Origin: Blastococcus sp. TF02A-30
Lineage (GTDB): Bacteria > Actinomycetota > Actinomycetes > Mycobacteriales > Geodermatophilaceae
NCBI RefSeq assembly: GCF_003319185.1
Contig: NZ_QOHJ01000005.1
Span: forward strand, 124,001-188,000
DNA length: 64,000 nucleotides
Reading direction: 5' to 3'
Shown here piece by piece: positions 12,254 to 23,965 of the stretch. The notes beneath the pieces were generated by a model. It was not told the origin of the DNA. It worked only from the letters and a program-made list of their open reading frames with translations, and did no database searches. Numbering within the stretch: position 1 is the stretch's first letter; the number at the start of each line of letters is the position of its first letter. The position numbers and the translations under genes are program-made.

Positions 12254-13323
12254 CGGGCGCCCGCCACGGCGGCCTGCCCCAGGACGAGGTCACCCCGCAC
12301 CGGGTCCGGCTCGTACAGCACCGCCGACTGCCCCGGCGCCACCCCGCGCTGCGGCTGGGCGAGCTCGATGACCAGACCGCCGCCGTCGTCCGCGGACACC
12401 TCGCACGCCACCGGGGTGCCGTGCGCGCGCAGCTGCACCTCGCAGCGGAACGGCAGCGACGGCGCCGTCCCGGTCCACGTCGGGACGCCGGTGCGCACCT
12501 CGTCGACCGACGCCTGGTCGGCGGTCCCGATGGTCACCGTGCGCGACACCGGCTCGATGCCCAGCACGTAGCGCGGCCGCGAGTCACCGGCGCTCACGCC
12601 CAGCCCGCGGCGCTGGCCCACGGTGAAGCCGTAGGTGCCGTCGTGCTCGCCGACCGTCGTCCCGGTGGCGGCGTCCACCACCGGCCCCGGGCGGCTGCCC
12701 AGCTTCCGCGAGAGGAAGCCACGGGTGTCGCCGTCCGGGATGAAGCAGATGTCGTGCGAGTCGGGCTTGGCCGCCACCGCGAAGCCGCGCTCGGCGGCGA
12801 TCTCGCGGACCCGGTCCTTGGTCATCCCGCCCAGCGGGAACGCCGCGGCCGCCAGCTGCGCAGGCGTGAGCACGCCCAGCACGTAGGACTGGTCCTTGGC
12901 GGCGTCGACCGAACGGCGCAGCTGCCCGTCTGCCAGCCGCGCGTGGTGGCCGGTGACGACGGCGTCGAAGCCCAGCGCGCGGGCGCGGTCGAGCACCGCG
13001 GAGAACTTGATCTTCTCGTTGCAGCGCAGGCACGGGTTCGGGGTGCGCCCCGCGGCGTACTCGGCCACGAAGTCGTCGACGACGTCCTCGGTGAACCGGT
13101 CGGCCATGTCCCAGACGTAGAACGGGATGCCCAGCTCGTCGGCGACCCGGCGCGCGTCGTGCGAGTCCTCGACGCTGCAGCACCCGCGGGCACCGCTACG
13201 CAGCGTCTGCCGGTCCTGCGACAGCGCCAGGTGCACACCGGTGACGTCGTGGCCGGCGTCGACCGCCAGTGCGGCGGCGACGGCGGAGTCCACTCCCCCG
13301 CTCATCGCGGCGAGGACCCTCAC
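12250..13323 (-). CDS. mnmA: tRNA-specific 2-thiouridylase
   Basis: 357 residues. It thiolates U34 of Lys, Glu and Gln tRNAs using sulfur passed from IscS. The PP-loop SGGVDSAV is at the N-terminus, and the two catalytic cysteines appear in [14 protein letters not shown] and [19 protein letters not shown] 13323 is chosen because it overlaps the iscS stop by 4 bases and places the PP-loop a few residues in, as in the family. Coupling to iscS matches the biochemistry: sulfur donor followed by acceptor. Confidence 0.96.
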
Positions 13324-14510
13324 CGCCGGCCCATCCCGGCGTTGCGCGCGCGCTCCACCACCGGCGCGATCACCTCGAGGACGGCGTCGACGTCGGCGTC
13401 GGTCGACGTGTGCCCGAGGCTGAACCGCAGCGAGCTGCGCGCGCGGTCGGCGTCGGCACCCACGGCGAGCAGCACGTGGCTGGGCCGGGCCACCCCGGCG
13501 CTGCAGGCCGATCCGGTCGAGCACTCGATGCCCTTGGCGTCGAGCAGCATGAGCAGGGCGTCGCCCTCCGCACCGGGGAAGGACAGGTGCGCGTTGCCGG
13601 GCAGCCGCCCGGGCCCGCCGGCGACGACGTCGTCCAGCGGCGCGCCGTTCAGCTGGGCGTCCGGCACCTGGGCGACGATCCCGGCCACGAGCCGGTCGCG
13701 CAGCGCGGCCAGCCGGGCCGCGCGGTCATCGCGGGACGCGACGGCGCTGACCGCGGCGGTCGCCAGGCCGACGATCGCCGCGACGTCGAGGGTGCCGGAG
13801 CGGACGTCGCGCTCCTGGCCCCCGCCGTGCAGCAGCGGGGTGCACTCGGCCTCGCGGCGCAGCAGCAGCACGCCGGCGCCCATCGGACCACCGAGCTTGT
13901 GGCCGGCCATGGTGAGCGCGTCGACCCCGCTCGCCGCGAAGTCGACCGGCACCTGCCCGACCGCCTGGACGGCGTCGGTGTGCAGCGGGACGTCGACTGC
14001 GTGCGCGACCGCGGCCAGCGCCGCGACGTCGCTCACCGTGCCGATCTCGTTGTTGGCCCACATGGCGCTGGCGACGGCGACGTCGCGCCCGTCGCCCAGC
14101 GCGTCGGCGAGGGCCTCGGGGTGCACCCGGCCGGCCGGGTCGACCGGCAGCCAGGTGACCTCGGCGCCGTCGTGCTTGACCAGCCACTCGACGCTGTCCA
14201 GGACGGCGTGGTGCTCGGCCGGGCTGACCACCAGCCGGCGCCGCTGGGCGTCCGCGGCCCGGCGGGCCCAGAACAGCCCCTTGACGGCGAGGTTGTCGCT
14301 CTCCGTGCCGCCGCCGGTGAACAGCACCTCCGACGGGCGGGCGCCCAGCGCCTCGGCCAGCCGCTCGCGGGACTGCTCGGCCACCCGGCGCGCGGCCCGG
14401 CCGCTGGCGTGCAGCGAGGACGCGTTGCCGACGCGGCCCAGCTGCTCGCTCATCGCGGCCAGCACCTCGGGCAGCACAGGGGTCGTCGCCGCGTGGTCCA
14501 GGTACGTCAT
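13320..14510 (-). CDS. iscS: Cysteine desulfurase
   Basis: 396-residue PLP enzyme that takes sulfur from cysteine for tRNA thiolation and Fe-S assembly. [11 protein letters not shown] starts the protein. The PLP lysine is in [13 protein letters not shown] and the active-site cysteine in [22 protein letters not shown] 14510 overlaps the MFS gene stop by 4 bases. The product is the likely sulfur donor for the adjacent MnmA. It resembles the mycobacterial IscS encoded beside trmU/mnmA. Confidence 0.95.
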   Translation of the reverse strand: MTYLDHAATTPVLPEVLAAMSEQLGRVGNASSLHASGRAARRVAEQSRERLAEALGARPSEVLFTGGGTESDNLAVKGLFWARRAADAQRRRLVVSPAEHHAVLDSVEWLVKHDGAEVTWLPVDPAGRVHPEALADALGDGRDVAVASAMWANNEIGTVSDVAALAAVAHAVDVPLHTDAVQAVGQVPVDFAASGVDALTMAGHKLGGPMGAGVLLLRREAECTPLLHGGGQERDVRSGTLDVAAIVGLATAAVSAVASRDDRAARLAALRDRLVAGIVAQVPDAQLNGAPLDDVVAGGPGRLPGNAHLSFPGAEGDALLMLLDAKGIECSTGSACSAGVARPSHVLLAVGADADRARSSLRFSLGHTSTDADVDAVLEVIAPVVERARNAGMGRR

Positions 14511-15898
14511 GTCGCCGCCAGGGTAGTCGCGGTATCCCGGGCCTCCGGCGCGGGACGGGAGCCGGCCCGGGGCGCGGCCGCCGCGCCCAGGGCGGCCAGC
14601 AGGGTGAGGACGGCGACGGCGGTGAGCACCGCGGCCTCGAAGGAGAGCACCCCGGCCACGCCCGCCGCGACCAGGACGCCGGTGGTACCGATGGCCAGGG
14701 CCGAGGCGGTGACGTCGGCGATCTGGAACGCCGCGGAGTCCGCGCCCCGGCGCTCCTCGGGCGACTGGTCGAGCAGCAGCACGCTGAGGCTGGGCATGCC
14801 CAGGCCCATCCCGAGCCCGGCGACCGCCCAGGTGAGGTAGACCGGCCAGCCGTGCAGCGCCGGGACGGTGACCAGCGCGCTGGTGGCCAGGCCGACGGCG
14901 AGCAGGGCGAAGCCGGCGCGCAGGATGCGCACCCGCGGCACGTCCGGCCGCCGGCTCTGCAGCTGCGAGGCCAGCGCCCACCCGAGGGCGCCGGCGGTGA
15001 GCGGCACCCCGGCCGCGGTCGGTGTGTACCCGTGCAGCTCGGTGAGGGTCAGCGGGAGCAGCACGTCCATGCCGAAGAAGGCGCCGGCCAGCAGCCCGCG
15101 GCCGCCCACGACGGCGGGCAGCCCCGGGCGCAGCCGCACCGTGCCGGCCGGCACCAGCGGCCGCAGCCCGGCGACCAGGGCGGCCAGCCCGCCCGCCGCG
15201 ACGGCGACGGCGAGCAGGTCCAGCCGCTGCCCGGCGTACTGCAGCGCGGCGATCCCGAGCCCGGCCAGCAGCGCCCACCAGTGCCGGTGCCGCGCGCCCT
15301 CCGGCGCAGCCGTGGGGGCGCCGAAGCGGCGCAGCGCCGGCAGGATCAGCCCGAGGCCGACGGCGATCAGCGGCAGCAGCCCGAGGAACACCCAGCGCCA
15401 CCCGGCGTGGGTGGTGATCAGCCCGGCCAGCAGCGGCCCGACCAGCGCCGGCAGCACCCAGGCGGCGGAGAAGGCGGCGAACAGCTTCGGCCGCAGCGCC
15501 GGCTCGTAGGCCTGCCCGGCGACGACGTACAGGGCGACGCTGATGATCCCGGCGCCGACGCCCTGCACCGCCCGGGCCGCGACGAACCAGGCCATCGACC
15601 CGGCCAGCCCGCCGAGGAGGAGGCCCGCGGCGAAGAGCGCGACGCCCACCAGCAGCGCCACCCGGGAGCCGCGGCGGTCGCCGACGTCGCCGCCGGCGAC
15701 CATCCCGACGACGGAGGCGACCAGGTAGGCGCTGAACGGCCAGCCGTACCAGGCCAGCCCGTCGAGCTCGGCGACCGCGGTGGGCATGGCCGTCGCCACC
15801 GCCATCGACTCGAACGCCACGAACGTGACCAGCATGAGCAGGCCGGCGGTGGTCAGCCGGTGAGCGCGGCCGAACACCGTCGTCGTCCCGTCACCCAC
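14507..15898 (-). CDS. Major facilitator superfamily transporter
   Basis: About 463 residues with 12-14 hydrophobic segments, so an inner-membrane secondary transporter. MFS signatures are the loop [14 protein letters not shown] after helix 2 and the motif [17 protein letters not shown], which resembles the drug:H+ antiporter pattern. The start is uncertain: GTG 15898 lies 13 bases after a GGAGGG site, while TTG 15910 is almost on top of it. It is the first gene of the operon, coupled to iscS by a 4-base overlap, although a transport role in sulfur metabolism is not implied by any motif. Substrate unknown. Confidence 0.85.
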   Translation of the reverse strand: MGDGTTTVFGRAHRLTTAGLLMLVTFVAFESMAVATAMPTAVAELDGLAWYGWPFSAYLVASVVGMVAGGDVGDRRGSRVALLVGVALFAAGLLLGGLAGSMAWFVAARAVQGVGAGIISVALYVVAGQAYEPALRPKLFAAFSAAWVLPALVGPLLAGLITTHAGWRWVFLGLLPLIAVGLGLILPALRRFGAPTAAPEGARHRHWWALLAGLGIAALQYAGQRLDLLAVAVAAGGLAALVAGLRPLVPAGTVRLRPGLPAVVGGRGLLAGAFFGMDVLLPLTLTELHGYTPTAAGVPLTAGALGWALASQLQSRRPDVPRVRILRAGFALLAVGLATSALVTVPALHGWPVYLTWAVAGLGMGLGMPSLSVLLLDQSPEERRGADSAAFQIADVTASALAIGTTGVLVAAGVAGVLSFEAAVLTAVAVLTLLAALGAAAAPRAGSRPAPEARDTATTLAAT

Positions 15899-15945
15899 GT
15901 CCTGGCCCAACCCCTCCGTCGTCCCGACACTTCCCGGACACGCGT

Positions 15946-15976
15946 CGAGCGCCGCCCCCGGAGGGGACGGCGCTCG
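15946..15976 (-). terminator. Hairpin terminator downstream of etfA
   Basis: Perfect 9-bp arms CGAGCGCCG (15946-15954) and CGGCGCTCG (15968-15976), extended inside by CCCC/GGGG with one mismatch and a 3-base loop. No U-tract follows, as is common at this GC content. It lies 22 bases past the etfA stop. Confidence 0.65.
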
Positions 15977-15997
15977 GCTGCGTGGTGGCGCTGACCG

Positions 15998-16960
<963 letters not shown>

Positions 16961-16996
16961 GAGTGGTTTCTCCTCTTCCTTCGATCCGGGCCGGGC

Positions 16997-17776
16997 TCAG
17001 ACGATCTTCTGGCTGGCGAGGAAGTCGACGAACTTCTGCGCGCCGTCGCCCTCGTCGTTGACCTTGACGCCCTCGCCCTTCGGCGGGCGGCCGGCGAAGT
17101 CGAGCACCTGCGTGGTGGCGTTGGCCAGGCCCACGGTGGAGGCGTCGATGCCGAGGTCGGCCAGCGACTTGGTCTCGACCGGCTTCTTCTTGGCGGCCAT
17201 GATCCCCTTGAACGAGGGGTAGCGCGGCTCGTTGATGGTGTCCCAGGTGGACACGATGGCGGGCAGCGGCGCCTCGACGGCCCAGTAGCCGCCGTCGGTC
17301 TGCCGCTCGATGCGGGCGACGCCGCCGTCGACGGTGAGCTTGCGCGCCCCGGACAGCTGCGGCAGGCCCAGGCGCTCGGCGAGCAGCGCCGGCATGACGC
17401 TCATCTGCGAGTCGGTCGCCTCGGCGCCGCACAGGACGAGGTCGTACTCGAGCTGCTGCAGCGCGGCGGCGAGCACCGCGCTGGTCTGGACGGCGTCCGA
17501 GCCGTGCATCGCCTCGTCGGAGACGTGCACCGCCTTGTCGGCGCCCATGGACAGCGCCTTGCGGATCGCGTCGGTGGCGCCGTCGGGACCGACGGTCAGG
17601 ACGGTGACCTCACCGCCCTGCGCCTCCTTGATCGTGAGCGCCTCTTCGATGGCGTACTCGTCGATCTCGTTGAGGACGTTGTCCGCGGACGCGCGGGCGA
17701 CGGTGTTGTCCGACGCGTCCAGCTTGCGCTCGCTGCCGGAGTCGGGGACCTGCTTGACCAGAACGACGATGTTCAT
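16997..17776 (-). CDS. etfB: Electron transfer flavoprotein beta subunit
   Basis: 259 residues, standard EtfB length. It begins MNIVVLVKQVPDSG; the nucleotide-binding stretch KALSMGADKAVHVSDEAM and the recognition region with LCGAEATDSQM are visible. A GGAGG site lies about 11 bases before the ATG. It is the first gene of etfBA; 137 bases separate it from the next gene upstream. It should serve the several acyl-CoA enzymes in this window. Confidence 0.96.
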   Translation of the reverse strand: MNIVVLVKQVPDSGSERKLDASDNTVARASADNVLNEIDEYAIEEALTIKEAQGGEVTVLTVGPDGATDAIRKALSMGADKAVHVSDEAMHGSDAVQTSAVLAAALQQLEYDLVLCGAEATDSQMSVMPALLAERLGLPQLSGARKLTVDGGVARIERQTDGGYWAVEAPLPAIVSTWDTINEPRYPSFKGIMAAKKKPVETKSLADLGIDASTVGLANATTQVLDFAGRPPKGEGVKVNDEGDGAQKFVDFLASQKIV

Positions 17777-17913
17777 CGCCAGACCTACCTCCGCGATGGG
17801 GTCATGGGGTGTGCGGGCGCGACGGCCCGCCTGCGCTCAGAAAGAGATCAGCACCGATCATGGAGGTTACTGGCCCGTAAAGCGGCCGGGATCCCGGGGA
17901 TGGGTGAGGCCGG

Positions 17914-19020
17914 TCACGCGGGCGCCCGCCACTCCCCCGTCTCAGCGAAGACCCGCAGCGTGGCGGCGTACGGGGCGAGGTCGAGGCCCTGCTCGGCCAC
18001 CCACCCGTCCGAGTAGTACGTGTGCGCGTACCGCTCGCCGCCGTCGCACAGCAGGGTGACGACGCTCCCCTGCCGCCCGGCCGCCACCATCTCGGCGACG
18101 AGGGACAGCGCACCCCAGAGGTTGGTGCCGGTGGAGCCGCCGGCCCGGCGGCCGGTCACCCGCTCGAGGTGGCGCATCGCGGCCAGCGAGGCGGCGTCCG
18201 GGACGCCGATCATCCGGTCGACGATCGTGGGCACGAACGACGGCTCGACCCGGGGCCGGCCGATGCCCTCGATCCGCGACGGCACGCCGGTCGTCCACCC
18301 CGGCTCCCCCGCGGCCCAGCCGGGCAGGAAAGCCGAGTTCTCCGGGTCGACGACGGCCAGCCGGGTGGGGTGCCGCCGGTAGCGCAGGTACCGGCCGATC
18401 GTGGCGCTGGTGCCCCCGGTGCCGGCGCCGACGACGACCCACTCGGGCACCGGGTGCCGCTCGGCGGAGAGCTGCTCGAAGATCGACTCGGCGATGTTGT
18501 TGTTGCCGCGCCAGTCGGTCGCCCGCTCGGCGAAGGAGAACTGGTCGAGGTAGTGCCCGCCGCACTCGGCGGCCAGCCGCCGGGCCGCCTCGTACATGTC
18601 CGGCGGGTTGTCCACGAAGGAGCACCGGCCGCCGTGGAACTCGATGAGCGCCACCTTCTCGGGGCTGGTCGAGCGCGGCATGACCGCGACGAACGGCAGG
18701 CCGAGCATCCGTGCGAAGTACGCCTCGCTCACCGCCGTCGAGCCGCTGGACGCCTCGACGACCGTGCTGCCCTCGGTGATCTGCCCCGAGCACAGGCCGT
18801 AGAGGAACAGCGAGCGGGCCAGCCGGTGCTTGAGGCTGCCGGTGGGGTGGGTCGACTCGTCCTTGAGGTAGAGGTCGACCCCCCACTCGGGCGGCAGCGG
18901 GTAGACCAGCAGGTGCGTGTCCGCGCTGCGCCGCGCGTCCGCCTCGACGACGGCGACCGCGCGGTCCACCCAGGCCCGTCCCGCGGGGTCGGAGCGGTCG
19001 ACGTCGACGACCGGGCTCAC
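17914..19020 (-). CDS. PLP-dependent cysteine synthase-fold enzyme, Cds1 (cysteine desulfhydrase)-like
   Basis: 368 residues, fold type II PLP enzyme. Lys64 in [13 protein letters not shown] is the expected Schiff-base lysine. The phosphate/substrate loops are [20 protein letters not shown] and [20 protein letters not shown]. The pattern fits the actinobacterial family containing M. tuberculosis Cds1 (Rv3684), which degrades cysteine to sulfide, pyruvate and ammonia, more than CysK/CysM. GTG 19020 overlaps the upstream ABC ATPase stop by 4 bases, so it is the last gene of a five-gene transporter operon. A role in degrading the imported solute is attractive but unproven. Confidence 0.78.
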   Translation of the reverse strand: MSPVVDVDRSDPAGRAWVDRAVAVVEADARRSADTHLLVYPLPPEWGVDLYLKDESTHPTGSLKHRLARSLFLYGLCSGQITEGSTVVEASSGSTAVSEAYFARMLGLPFVAVMPRSTSPEKVALIEFHGGRCSFVDNPPDMYEAARRLAAECGGHYLDQFSFAERATDWRGNNNIAESIFEQLSAERHPVPEWVVVGAGTGGTSATIGRYLRYRRHPTRLAVVDPENSAFLPGWAAGEPGWTTGVPSRIEGIGRPRVEPSFVPTIVDRMIGVPDAASLAAMRHLERVTGRRAGGSTGTNLWGALSLVAEMVAAGRQGSVVTLLCDGGERYAHTYYSDGWVAEQGLDLAPYAATLRVFAETGEWRAPA

Positions 19021-20090
19021 GCCGGTTCCGCCGGGACCACGAGCACCGGGCGCTCGGCGGGGGTCACGGTCACGGGCGATCCGGGGCCCAGGTCCCGGCT
19101 GTCGGCGCTGGGCAGGTCGACCCGCACCTCGACGCCGCCGGGCAGGGCCACGAGCAGCCGGGTGACCGCCCCGGAGAACGTGCGGGTCACCACCCGTGCC
19201 GCGCCGTCCGGGGTGACGGTGAACGCCTCGGGGCGGACCAGGGCCTCGACCGGCCCGGCCGGCGCGGACCCGGCGACCGGCCGGCGCACCCCCAGCACCT
19301 CGACCTCGCCGCCGGACAGCGTGGCCGGCAACCGGTTCATCGTGCCGACGAACTCCGCCACGAACGCCGTCGCCGGCCGCTCGTACAGGTCGTCGGGGCT
19401 CGCCACCTGCTCGAGCCGGCCCGCGCGCATGACGCCCACCCGGTCGGCCACCGAGAGCGCCTCGGCCTGGTCGTGGGTGACGAACACGGTGGTGATGCCG
19501 AGGTCGAGCTGGATCCGCCGGATCTCCTCGCGCAGCTGCACCCGCACCTGGGCGTCGAGCGCCGACAGCGGCTCGTCGAGCAGCAGCACCTGCGGCGCGA
19601 CGGCCAGGGCGCGGGCCAGCGCCACGCGCTGCTGCTGGCCGCCGGAGAGCTGGTGCGGGTAGCGGTCGCCGCGGTCGGCCAGGCCGACGAGCTCCAGGAG
19701 CTCCGCGGCGCGGCCGATCTGCTCGGCCTTGCCGCGCCGGCGCACCCGCAGCCCGAAGGCGACGTTCTCGGCGACGGTCAGGTTCGGGAACAGGCTGTAG
19801 GCCTGGAAGACCATGCCCATGTCCCGCTTGTTCGGCGGCACGTCGGTGACGTCTCGCCCGTCGACCAGCACCCGACCGGCGTCCGGCTGGTCGAAGCCGG
19901 CGATCGCCCGCAGGGCCGTCGTCTTGCCGCAACCCGACGGACCGAGCAGGGCCAGGAACTCGCCGCCGGCGACGTCGAGGTCCAGCCCGTCGAGGGCGAC
20001 GACGGAGCCGTAGCGGCGGGTCAGCCCCTCGAGATGCACGGCGACGCCGGGCCGCGCCGGGGCGTCCACGCGAGCGGGGGCGGTGGTCAT
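19017..20090 (-). CDS. ABC transporter ATP-binding protein (PotA/FbpC type)
   Basis: 357 residues. Walker [11 protein letters not shown]-loop [11 protein letters not shown], signature [15 protein letters not shown], Walker [12 protein letters not shown] and the switch His in [11 protein letters not shown] are all intact. A TOBE-like C-terminal region follows, typical of importers for polyamines, iron(III), thiamine or phosphonates. The start overlaps the stop of the permease at 20087 by 4 bases. Confidence 0.92.
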   Translation of the reverse strand: MTTAPARVDAPARPGVAVHLEGLTRRYGSVVALDGLDLDVAGGEFLALLGPSGCGKTTALRAIAGFDQPDAGRVLVDGRDVTDVPPNKRDMGMVFQAYSLFPNLTVAENVAFGLRVRRRGKAEQIGRAAELLELVGLADRGDRYPHQLSGGQQQRVALARALAVAPQVLLLDEPLSALDAQVRVQLREEIRRIQLDLGITTVFVTHDQAEALSVADRVGVMRAGRLEQVASPDDLYERPATAFVAEFVGTMNRLPATLSGGEVEVLGVRRPVAGSAPAGPVEALVRPEAFTVTPDGAARVVTRTFSGAVTRLLVALPGGVEVRVDLPSADSRDLGPGSPVTVTPAERPVLVVPAEPA

Positions 20091-20974
20091 GAGCTCTCCT
20101 TCGTGCCCCGGCGCCGGTCGAGCGCCGAGATGAGCAGCAGCAGCAGCCAGGTGACGACGAGCGACAGCACCGACACCGCGACCGACAGCTGCGCCTGGGA
20201 CCCCGAGATCCGCACGATCCAGGTGGGGAAGGTCTCGAAGCCGAGGATGGAGGCGACGGTGAACTCGCCGAGCACGAGGGCCACGGTGAGGAACGCCGCG
20301 TTGAGCACCGAGGTGCGCAGGACCGGCAGGACGACCGACCCGAGCACCCGCGGCCACGAGGCGCCGAGGTTGCGGGCGGCCTCGGTGAGGGTGCGCAGGT
20401 CCGAGCCGCGCACGCCGGCGTCCAGGGCGCGGTAGACGAACGGCAGCGCCAGGACGACGTAGACCAGCACGAGGATCCACGGCAGGGACGGGCGCTGGAG
20501 CGCGAACATCGCCTCGGCGACCGGGGTGCCGTAGAAGTAGTCCGGCGCCCAGGCCAGCACGCTGCGGACACCCACGACCAGCGCGATCGGGGGCAGCACC
20601 AGCGGCGCGAGCGTCAGCAGCTCCACCGCCGTGCGCAGCTTCGGGAGCCGGAGCTCCACGAGCACCACGGTCGGCACCATGAGCAGCAGCGCCAGGACGA
20701 CGGTCAGGCCGGCCAGCAGCAGCGAGCGGCCGAACGCCTCGGCGAAGCCCTCGGCGCCGGGGATCGCGCCGTACACGCGGCCGGTGACCCCGCCGTCGAC
20801 CCGGTCGCGGACCGTGTACCAGACCGAGGCCCCGATCGGGACGAGGAAGTAGACGCCGAGGACCAGCAGGACGGCGAACCGCCAGGCCCCGGAGCCACGC
20901 CGGCGCGAGGGCCGCGCGGGGGTCCCGGGAGCCACGCCGCCGGCACCGGCGACGCTCTCCGCGAGCGCGGTCAC
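20087..20974 (-). CDS. ABC transporter permease (second)
   Basis: 295 residues with six predicted membrane helices. The EAA coupling loop is [25 protein letters not shown], characteristic of MalG/PotC-type inner-membrane importers. GTG 20974 overlaps the preceding permease stop by 4 bases. It pairs with the permease encoded at 20971-21879 to form the channel. Confidence 0.9.
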   Translation of the reverse strand: MTALAESVAGAGGVAPGTPARPSRRRGSGAWRFAVLLVLGVYFLVPIGASVWYTVRDRVDGGVTGRVYGAIPGAEGFAEAFGRSLLLAGLTVVLALLLMVPTVVLVELRLPKLRTAVELLTLAPLVLPPIALVVGVRSVLAWAPDYFYGTPVAEAMFALQRPSLPWILVLVYVVLALPFVYRALDAGVRGSDLRTLTEAARNLGASWPRVLGSVVLPVLRTSVLNAAFLTVALVLGEFTVASILGFETFPTWIVRISGSQAQLSVAVSVLSLVVTWLLLLLISALDRRRGTKESS

Positions 20975-21879
20975 GACAGCCACCGCTGGGTGCGCTTCTG
21001 CACCCAGGCGTAGAAGGCCATGACCAGGCCGACCAGCAGCACCATGCCCAGCGCCAGCGCCTTGCCCAGGTTCTCGGCGCCCACGACGACGTTGCTCGAC
21101 AGCGCGTCGGCGATCTGCAGGGTGACCAGCGGGACGCTGCTGCCCACCAGCGCCTTCGCGGTGGCGTAGGCGGCGAAGGCGGAGGCGAAGAGCAGCATCG
21201 TCGCGCCGAGGACCGGGGGCAGGAGCACCGGCCCGCCGACGTGCCGCCAGTACTGCCAGCCGGTGGCGCCCAGGTTGTCGGCGGCCTCCCGCCACTGCGG
21301 GCGCAGCGCCTCGAGCGCCGGGACGATGGTGAGCACCATCAGCGGGATCAGGAAGTAGAGGTAGACCACCGCCAGGCCGGTCATGGACTGGAGCGTGAAC
21401 CCGCCCAGCCCGATCCCGAGGGTGTCGGACAGGAAGGCGGTGACCACGCCCTGCCCGCCGATCGTCGCGAGGAAGGCGAAGGCCAGCGGGACGCCGCCGA
21501 AGTTGGCCAGCACGCCCGAGGCGGTGAGCACCAGGCGGCGCAGCAACCGGCCGCGCCGGGCGCGCAGGATCGCGACGGCCAGCGCCAGCCCCAGGACGGC
21601 GCCGAGCACCGCGGTGATCGCCGACAGCTGCAGGCTGCCCAGGTAGGCGCGGCGGTAGGGCCCCTCGGTGATCGCGGTGATCGAACCGGTCGACCAGGTC
21701 TCCTCGAAGGTGACCGGGTCGGTGGCCCGGAAGGCCTCGACGGCCAGCACCCCGATGGGCAGCAGCAGGAAGACGCCGACGTAGAGGAAGAACGGCAGCG
21801 CCCCCAGGACGGTGAGCAGCCGCCCGCGCCGACCCCTGCGTCGAGGGGCCGGCGCGACCGGTGCTGCGGTGGTGCTCAG
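20971..21879 (-). CDS. ABC transporter permease (first), probable CTG start
   Basis: 302 residues with six membrane helices and the EAA-like loop WREAADNLGATGWQYWRHVGGPVLL. No ATG, GTG or TTG is available in frame before the first helix; the next GTG lies inside that helix. A CTG at 21879 overlaps the binding-protein stop as CTGA, the same 4-base overlap geometry used by the rest of the operon, so CTG is the most economical start. The substrate is unknown. Confidence 0.88.
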   Translation of the reverse strand: MSTTAAPVAPAPRRRGRRGRLLTVLGALPFFLYVGVFLLLPIGVLAVEAFRATDPVTFEETWSTGSITAITEGPYRRAYLGSLQLSAITAVLGAVLGLALAVAILRARRGRLLRRLVLTASGVLANFGGVPLAFAFLATIGGQGVVTAFLSDTLGIGLGGFTLQSMTGLAVVYLYFLIPLMVLTIVPALEALRPQWREAADNLGATGWQYWRHVGGPVLLPPVLGATMLLFASAFAAYATAKALVGSSVPLVTLQIADALSSNVVVGAENLGKALALGMVLLVGLVMAFYAWVQKRTQRWLS

Positions 21880-23021
21880 CCCGAGATCTCCGCGTTCCAG
21901 CGCTCGTTGACGACCTGCTTGGCGGCCGTCTCCTGCTCCTCGGTCGGGAACTCCGCGGAGCCCTCGACGGTGGGGAGCTTGGCCAGCGCGTCGGCGTCGG
22001 CGGTCCCGGCGTCCTCCATGGCGGGCAGGCGGACGGGGCGGGCGCCGCCCTTCAGCCAGATGTTCTGGCCCTCGTCGCTGTACAGGAACTCCTGCCAGAG
22101 ACGGGCGGCCGCCGGGTGCGGGGCGAACTTGCTGATGGCCTGGCTGTAGTAGCTGCCGAACAGCCCGTCCGAGGGGACGGCGACCTCCCACGTCGTGCCG
22201 GCGGACGCGAGGTCCTCGGTGTAGGACGCGTTGAGGTAGTCCCAGTCGAGGACGATCGGGGTCTCGCCGCTGTCGATGGTCGCGGGGGTGCTCTCGACCG
22301 GGTTGAAGTTGCCGGCGTCCTTCAGCTCGGCGAAGAAGTCGATGCCCGGGCCGATGTCGTCCAGGCTGCCGCCGTTGGACAGCGCGGCCGCCCAGACGCC
22401 GCCGAAGGCCGCGGCGGCCTGGGTCGGGTTGCCGTTGAGCGCGACCTGGCCGGCGTAGCGCGGGTCGAGCAGCTCCTCGAAGCTCGTCGGGCACTTCCCG
22501 ACGATGGTGGCGTTGCAGCCGATCGACAGGTAGCCGCCGTAGTCGTTGAACCAGTGGCCGTCGGCGTCCTTCTGGCCTTCGGGGATGTCGTCCCACGTCT
22601 CGACCTTGTACGGCGCGAGCAGGTCCTGGCCCTGCGCCTGGCGGGCGAACGCCGTCCCGAGGTCGAGGACGTCGGGCGCCCGGTCCTGGCCGCGCTGGCT
22701 CTCGACGGCGTTCAGCTCGTCCTGGCTCGATCCGTCGGGGCTGGCCGAGTTGATCTCGATGTCGTACTTCTCGCTGAAGGTCTCGAGCATCTCGCCGTAG
22801 TTCGCCCAGTCCGGGGGCAGCGCGATGACGTTGAGCTCGCCCTCGGCCTTCGCCGCCTCGACGAGCGCGTCCATGCCGCCGCCGTCCTCCGCCGAGGTCG
22901 CGGTGGCCCAGTCCGAACCGCTGCCGCCGGAGCCGCTGCCGCCGTCGTCGGAGCCGCAGGCGGTCAGCGTCATTCCGGCCGTCACGACCGCGACCGCGGC
23001 CCGCAGGGTGGTGCGTCGCAC
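21876..23021 (-). CDS. ABC transporter extracellular solute-binding lipoprotein
   Basis: 381 residues from GTG 23021, with AGGAGG 4 bases upstream. The signal peptide ends in lipobox MTLTAC, then a Gly/Ser linker. The mature part is a family 1-type binding protein (PotD/AfuA-like) with GYLSIGCNATIVG, SFEELLDPRYAGQVALNGNPTQAAAAFGG and EFLYSDEGQNIWLKGGARPVRLP. The fold class covers iron(III), thiamine, spermidine and phosphonate binders. I see no decisive ligand residue. It is the first gene of the operon with two permeases, an ATPase and a Cds1-like enzyme. Confidence 0.88.
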   Translation of the reverse strand: MRRTTLRAAVAVVTAGMTLTACGSDDGGSGSGGSGSDWATATSAEDGGGMDALVEAAKAEGELNVIALPPDWANYGEMLETFSEKYDIEINSASPDGSSQDELNAVESQRGQDRAPDVLDLGTAFARQAQGQDLLAPYKVETWDDIPEGQKDADGHWFNDYGGYLSIGCNATIVGKCPTSFEELLDPRYAGQVALNGNPTQAAAAFGGVWAAALSNGGSLDDIGPGIDFFAELKDAGNFNPVESTPATIDSGETPIVLDWDYLNASYTEDLASAGTTWEVAVPSDGLFGSYYSQAISKFAPHPAAARLWQEFLYSDEGQNIWLKGGARPVRLPAMEDAGTADADALAKLPTVEGSAEFPTEEQETAAKQVVNERWNAEISG

Positions 23022-23166
23022 TAGTCCTCCTGGTGTGGTGCCGCCCTCGCCCGTGGACCGGATGGCCCCGGGCGGGCGGCCTCGCGCATTGTGGCGGACC
23101 CGAGCGGTCCGCGCCGGGTACTCCTGCATGACGGTCGGATGACCGTTCGGCGACGGACCGCCCGGT

Positions 23167-23955
23167 TCAGCGACCGGCGAACCGGGCCTTGCCGGGACCG
23201 TTCTCCAGGAAGGAGCTCATCCCGGTCTTCTGGTCCTCGGTGTCGAACAGCTCGGCGAACAGCCGGCTCTCCAGGTCCAGGCCCTGGTCCAGCGGCAGGT
23301 CCAGCCCCTCGTCGATGGCCCGCTTGGCGGCGGCGAGGGCCAGCGGCGGGCCGGCGGCGAACTTCTTCGCCATGGCGACGGCGGTCGAGTACACCTCGTC
23401 GTCGGGGACGACGGCGTCGGCCAGACCGATCTCCAGCGCCTCCTCGGCGGCGACGTGCCGGCCGGTGAAGACGAGGTCCTTGGCCTTGGCCGGCCCCACC
23501 AGGCGGGCCAGCCGCTGGGTGCCACCGGCGCCCGGGATGACGCCGAGCAGGATCTCCGGCTGGCCGATCTTGGCGCTGGCGCCGAGCACCCGGAAGTCGG
23601 CGCACAGCGCGAGCTCGTAGCCGCCACCGAGCGCGTAGCCGGTGACCGCGGCGATGACCGGCTTCGGGACCCGGGCCACCGCGCGGAAGGAGTCCTGCAG
23701 CTCGCGGCCCCAGGCGACCATGCTCGAGCCGGTCAGCTGCGACATGGCCTTGATGTCGGCGCCGGCGGCGAACACCCGCTCCCCGCCGTAGAGGACGACG
23801 GCACGCACGTCGGCGCGTTCCGCCGCCTCCAGGGCCGCGGCACGCACCTCGCGGTGCAGCTGCTCGTCGATCGCGTTCATCTTCGGGCGGTCGAGGCGGA
23901 CGGTGCCCACCCCGTCCTCGACCTGCAGGGTCACGAACTCGGGCGTCGATGCCAT
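23167..23955 (-). CDS. Enoyl-CoA hydratase/isomerase family protein
   Basis: 262-residue crotonase-fold enzyme predicted to hydrate enoyl-CoA. The oxyanion-hole stretches FAAGADIKAM and GYALGGGYELAL are present, and the catalytic-Glu region is GQPEILLGVIPGAGGTQRL, with the two acidic positions expected for a hydratase. ATG 23955 has AAGGTG about 7 bases upstream; a GTG 9 bases earlier is possible. It lies 10 bases after the ABC ATPase gene at 23966 on the same strand. M. tuberculosis echA17 has a comparable neighbourhood. Confidence 0.92.
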   Translation of the reverse strand: MASTPEFVTLQVEDGVGTVRLDRPKMNAIDEQLHREVRAAALEAAERADVRAVVLYGGERVFAAGADIKAMSQLTGSSMVAWGRELQDSFRAVARVPKPVIAAVTGYALGGGYELALCADFRVLGASAKIGQPEILLGVIPGAGGTQRLARLVGPAKAKDLVFTGRHVAAEEALEIGLADAVVPDDEVYSTAVAMAKKFAAGPPLALAAAKRAIDEGLDLPLDQGLDLESRLFAELFDTEDQKTGMSSFLENGPGKARFAGR

Positions 23956-23965
23956 GCCCGGCACC

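Noticed and set aside
17914-19020. Calling the PLP enzyme cysteine synthase (cysK/cysM)
   Set aside because: Length and motif spacing fit the Cds1-type actinobacterial family better, and it is tied to a transporter rather than to cysE.
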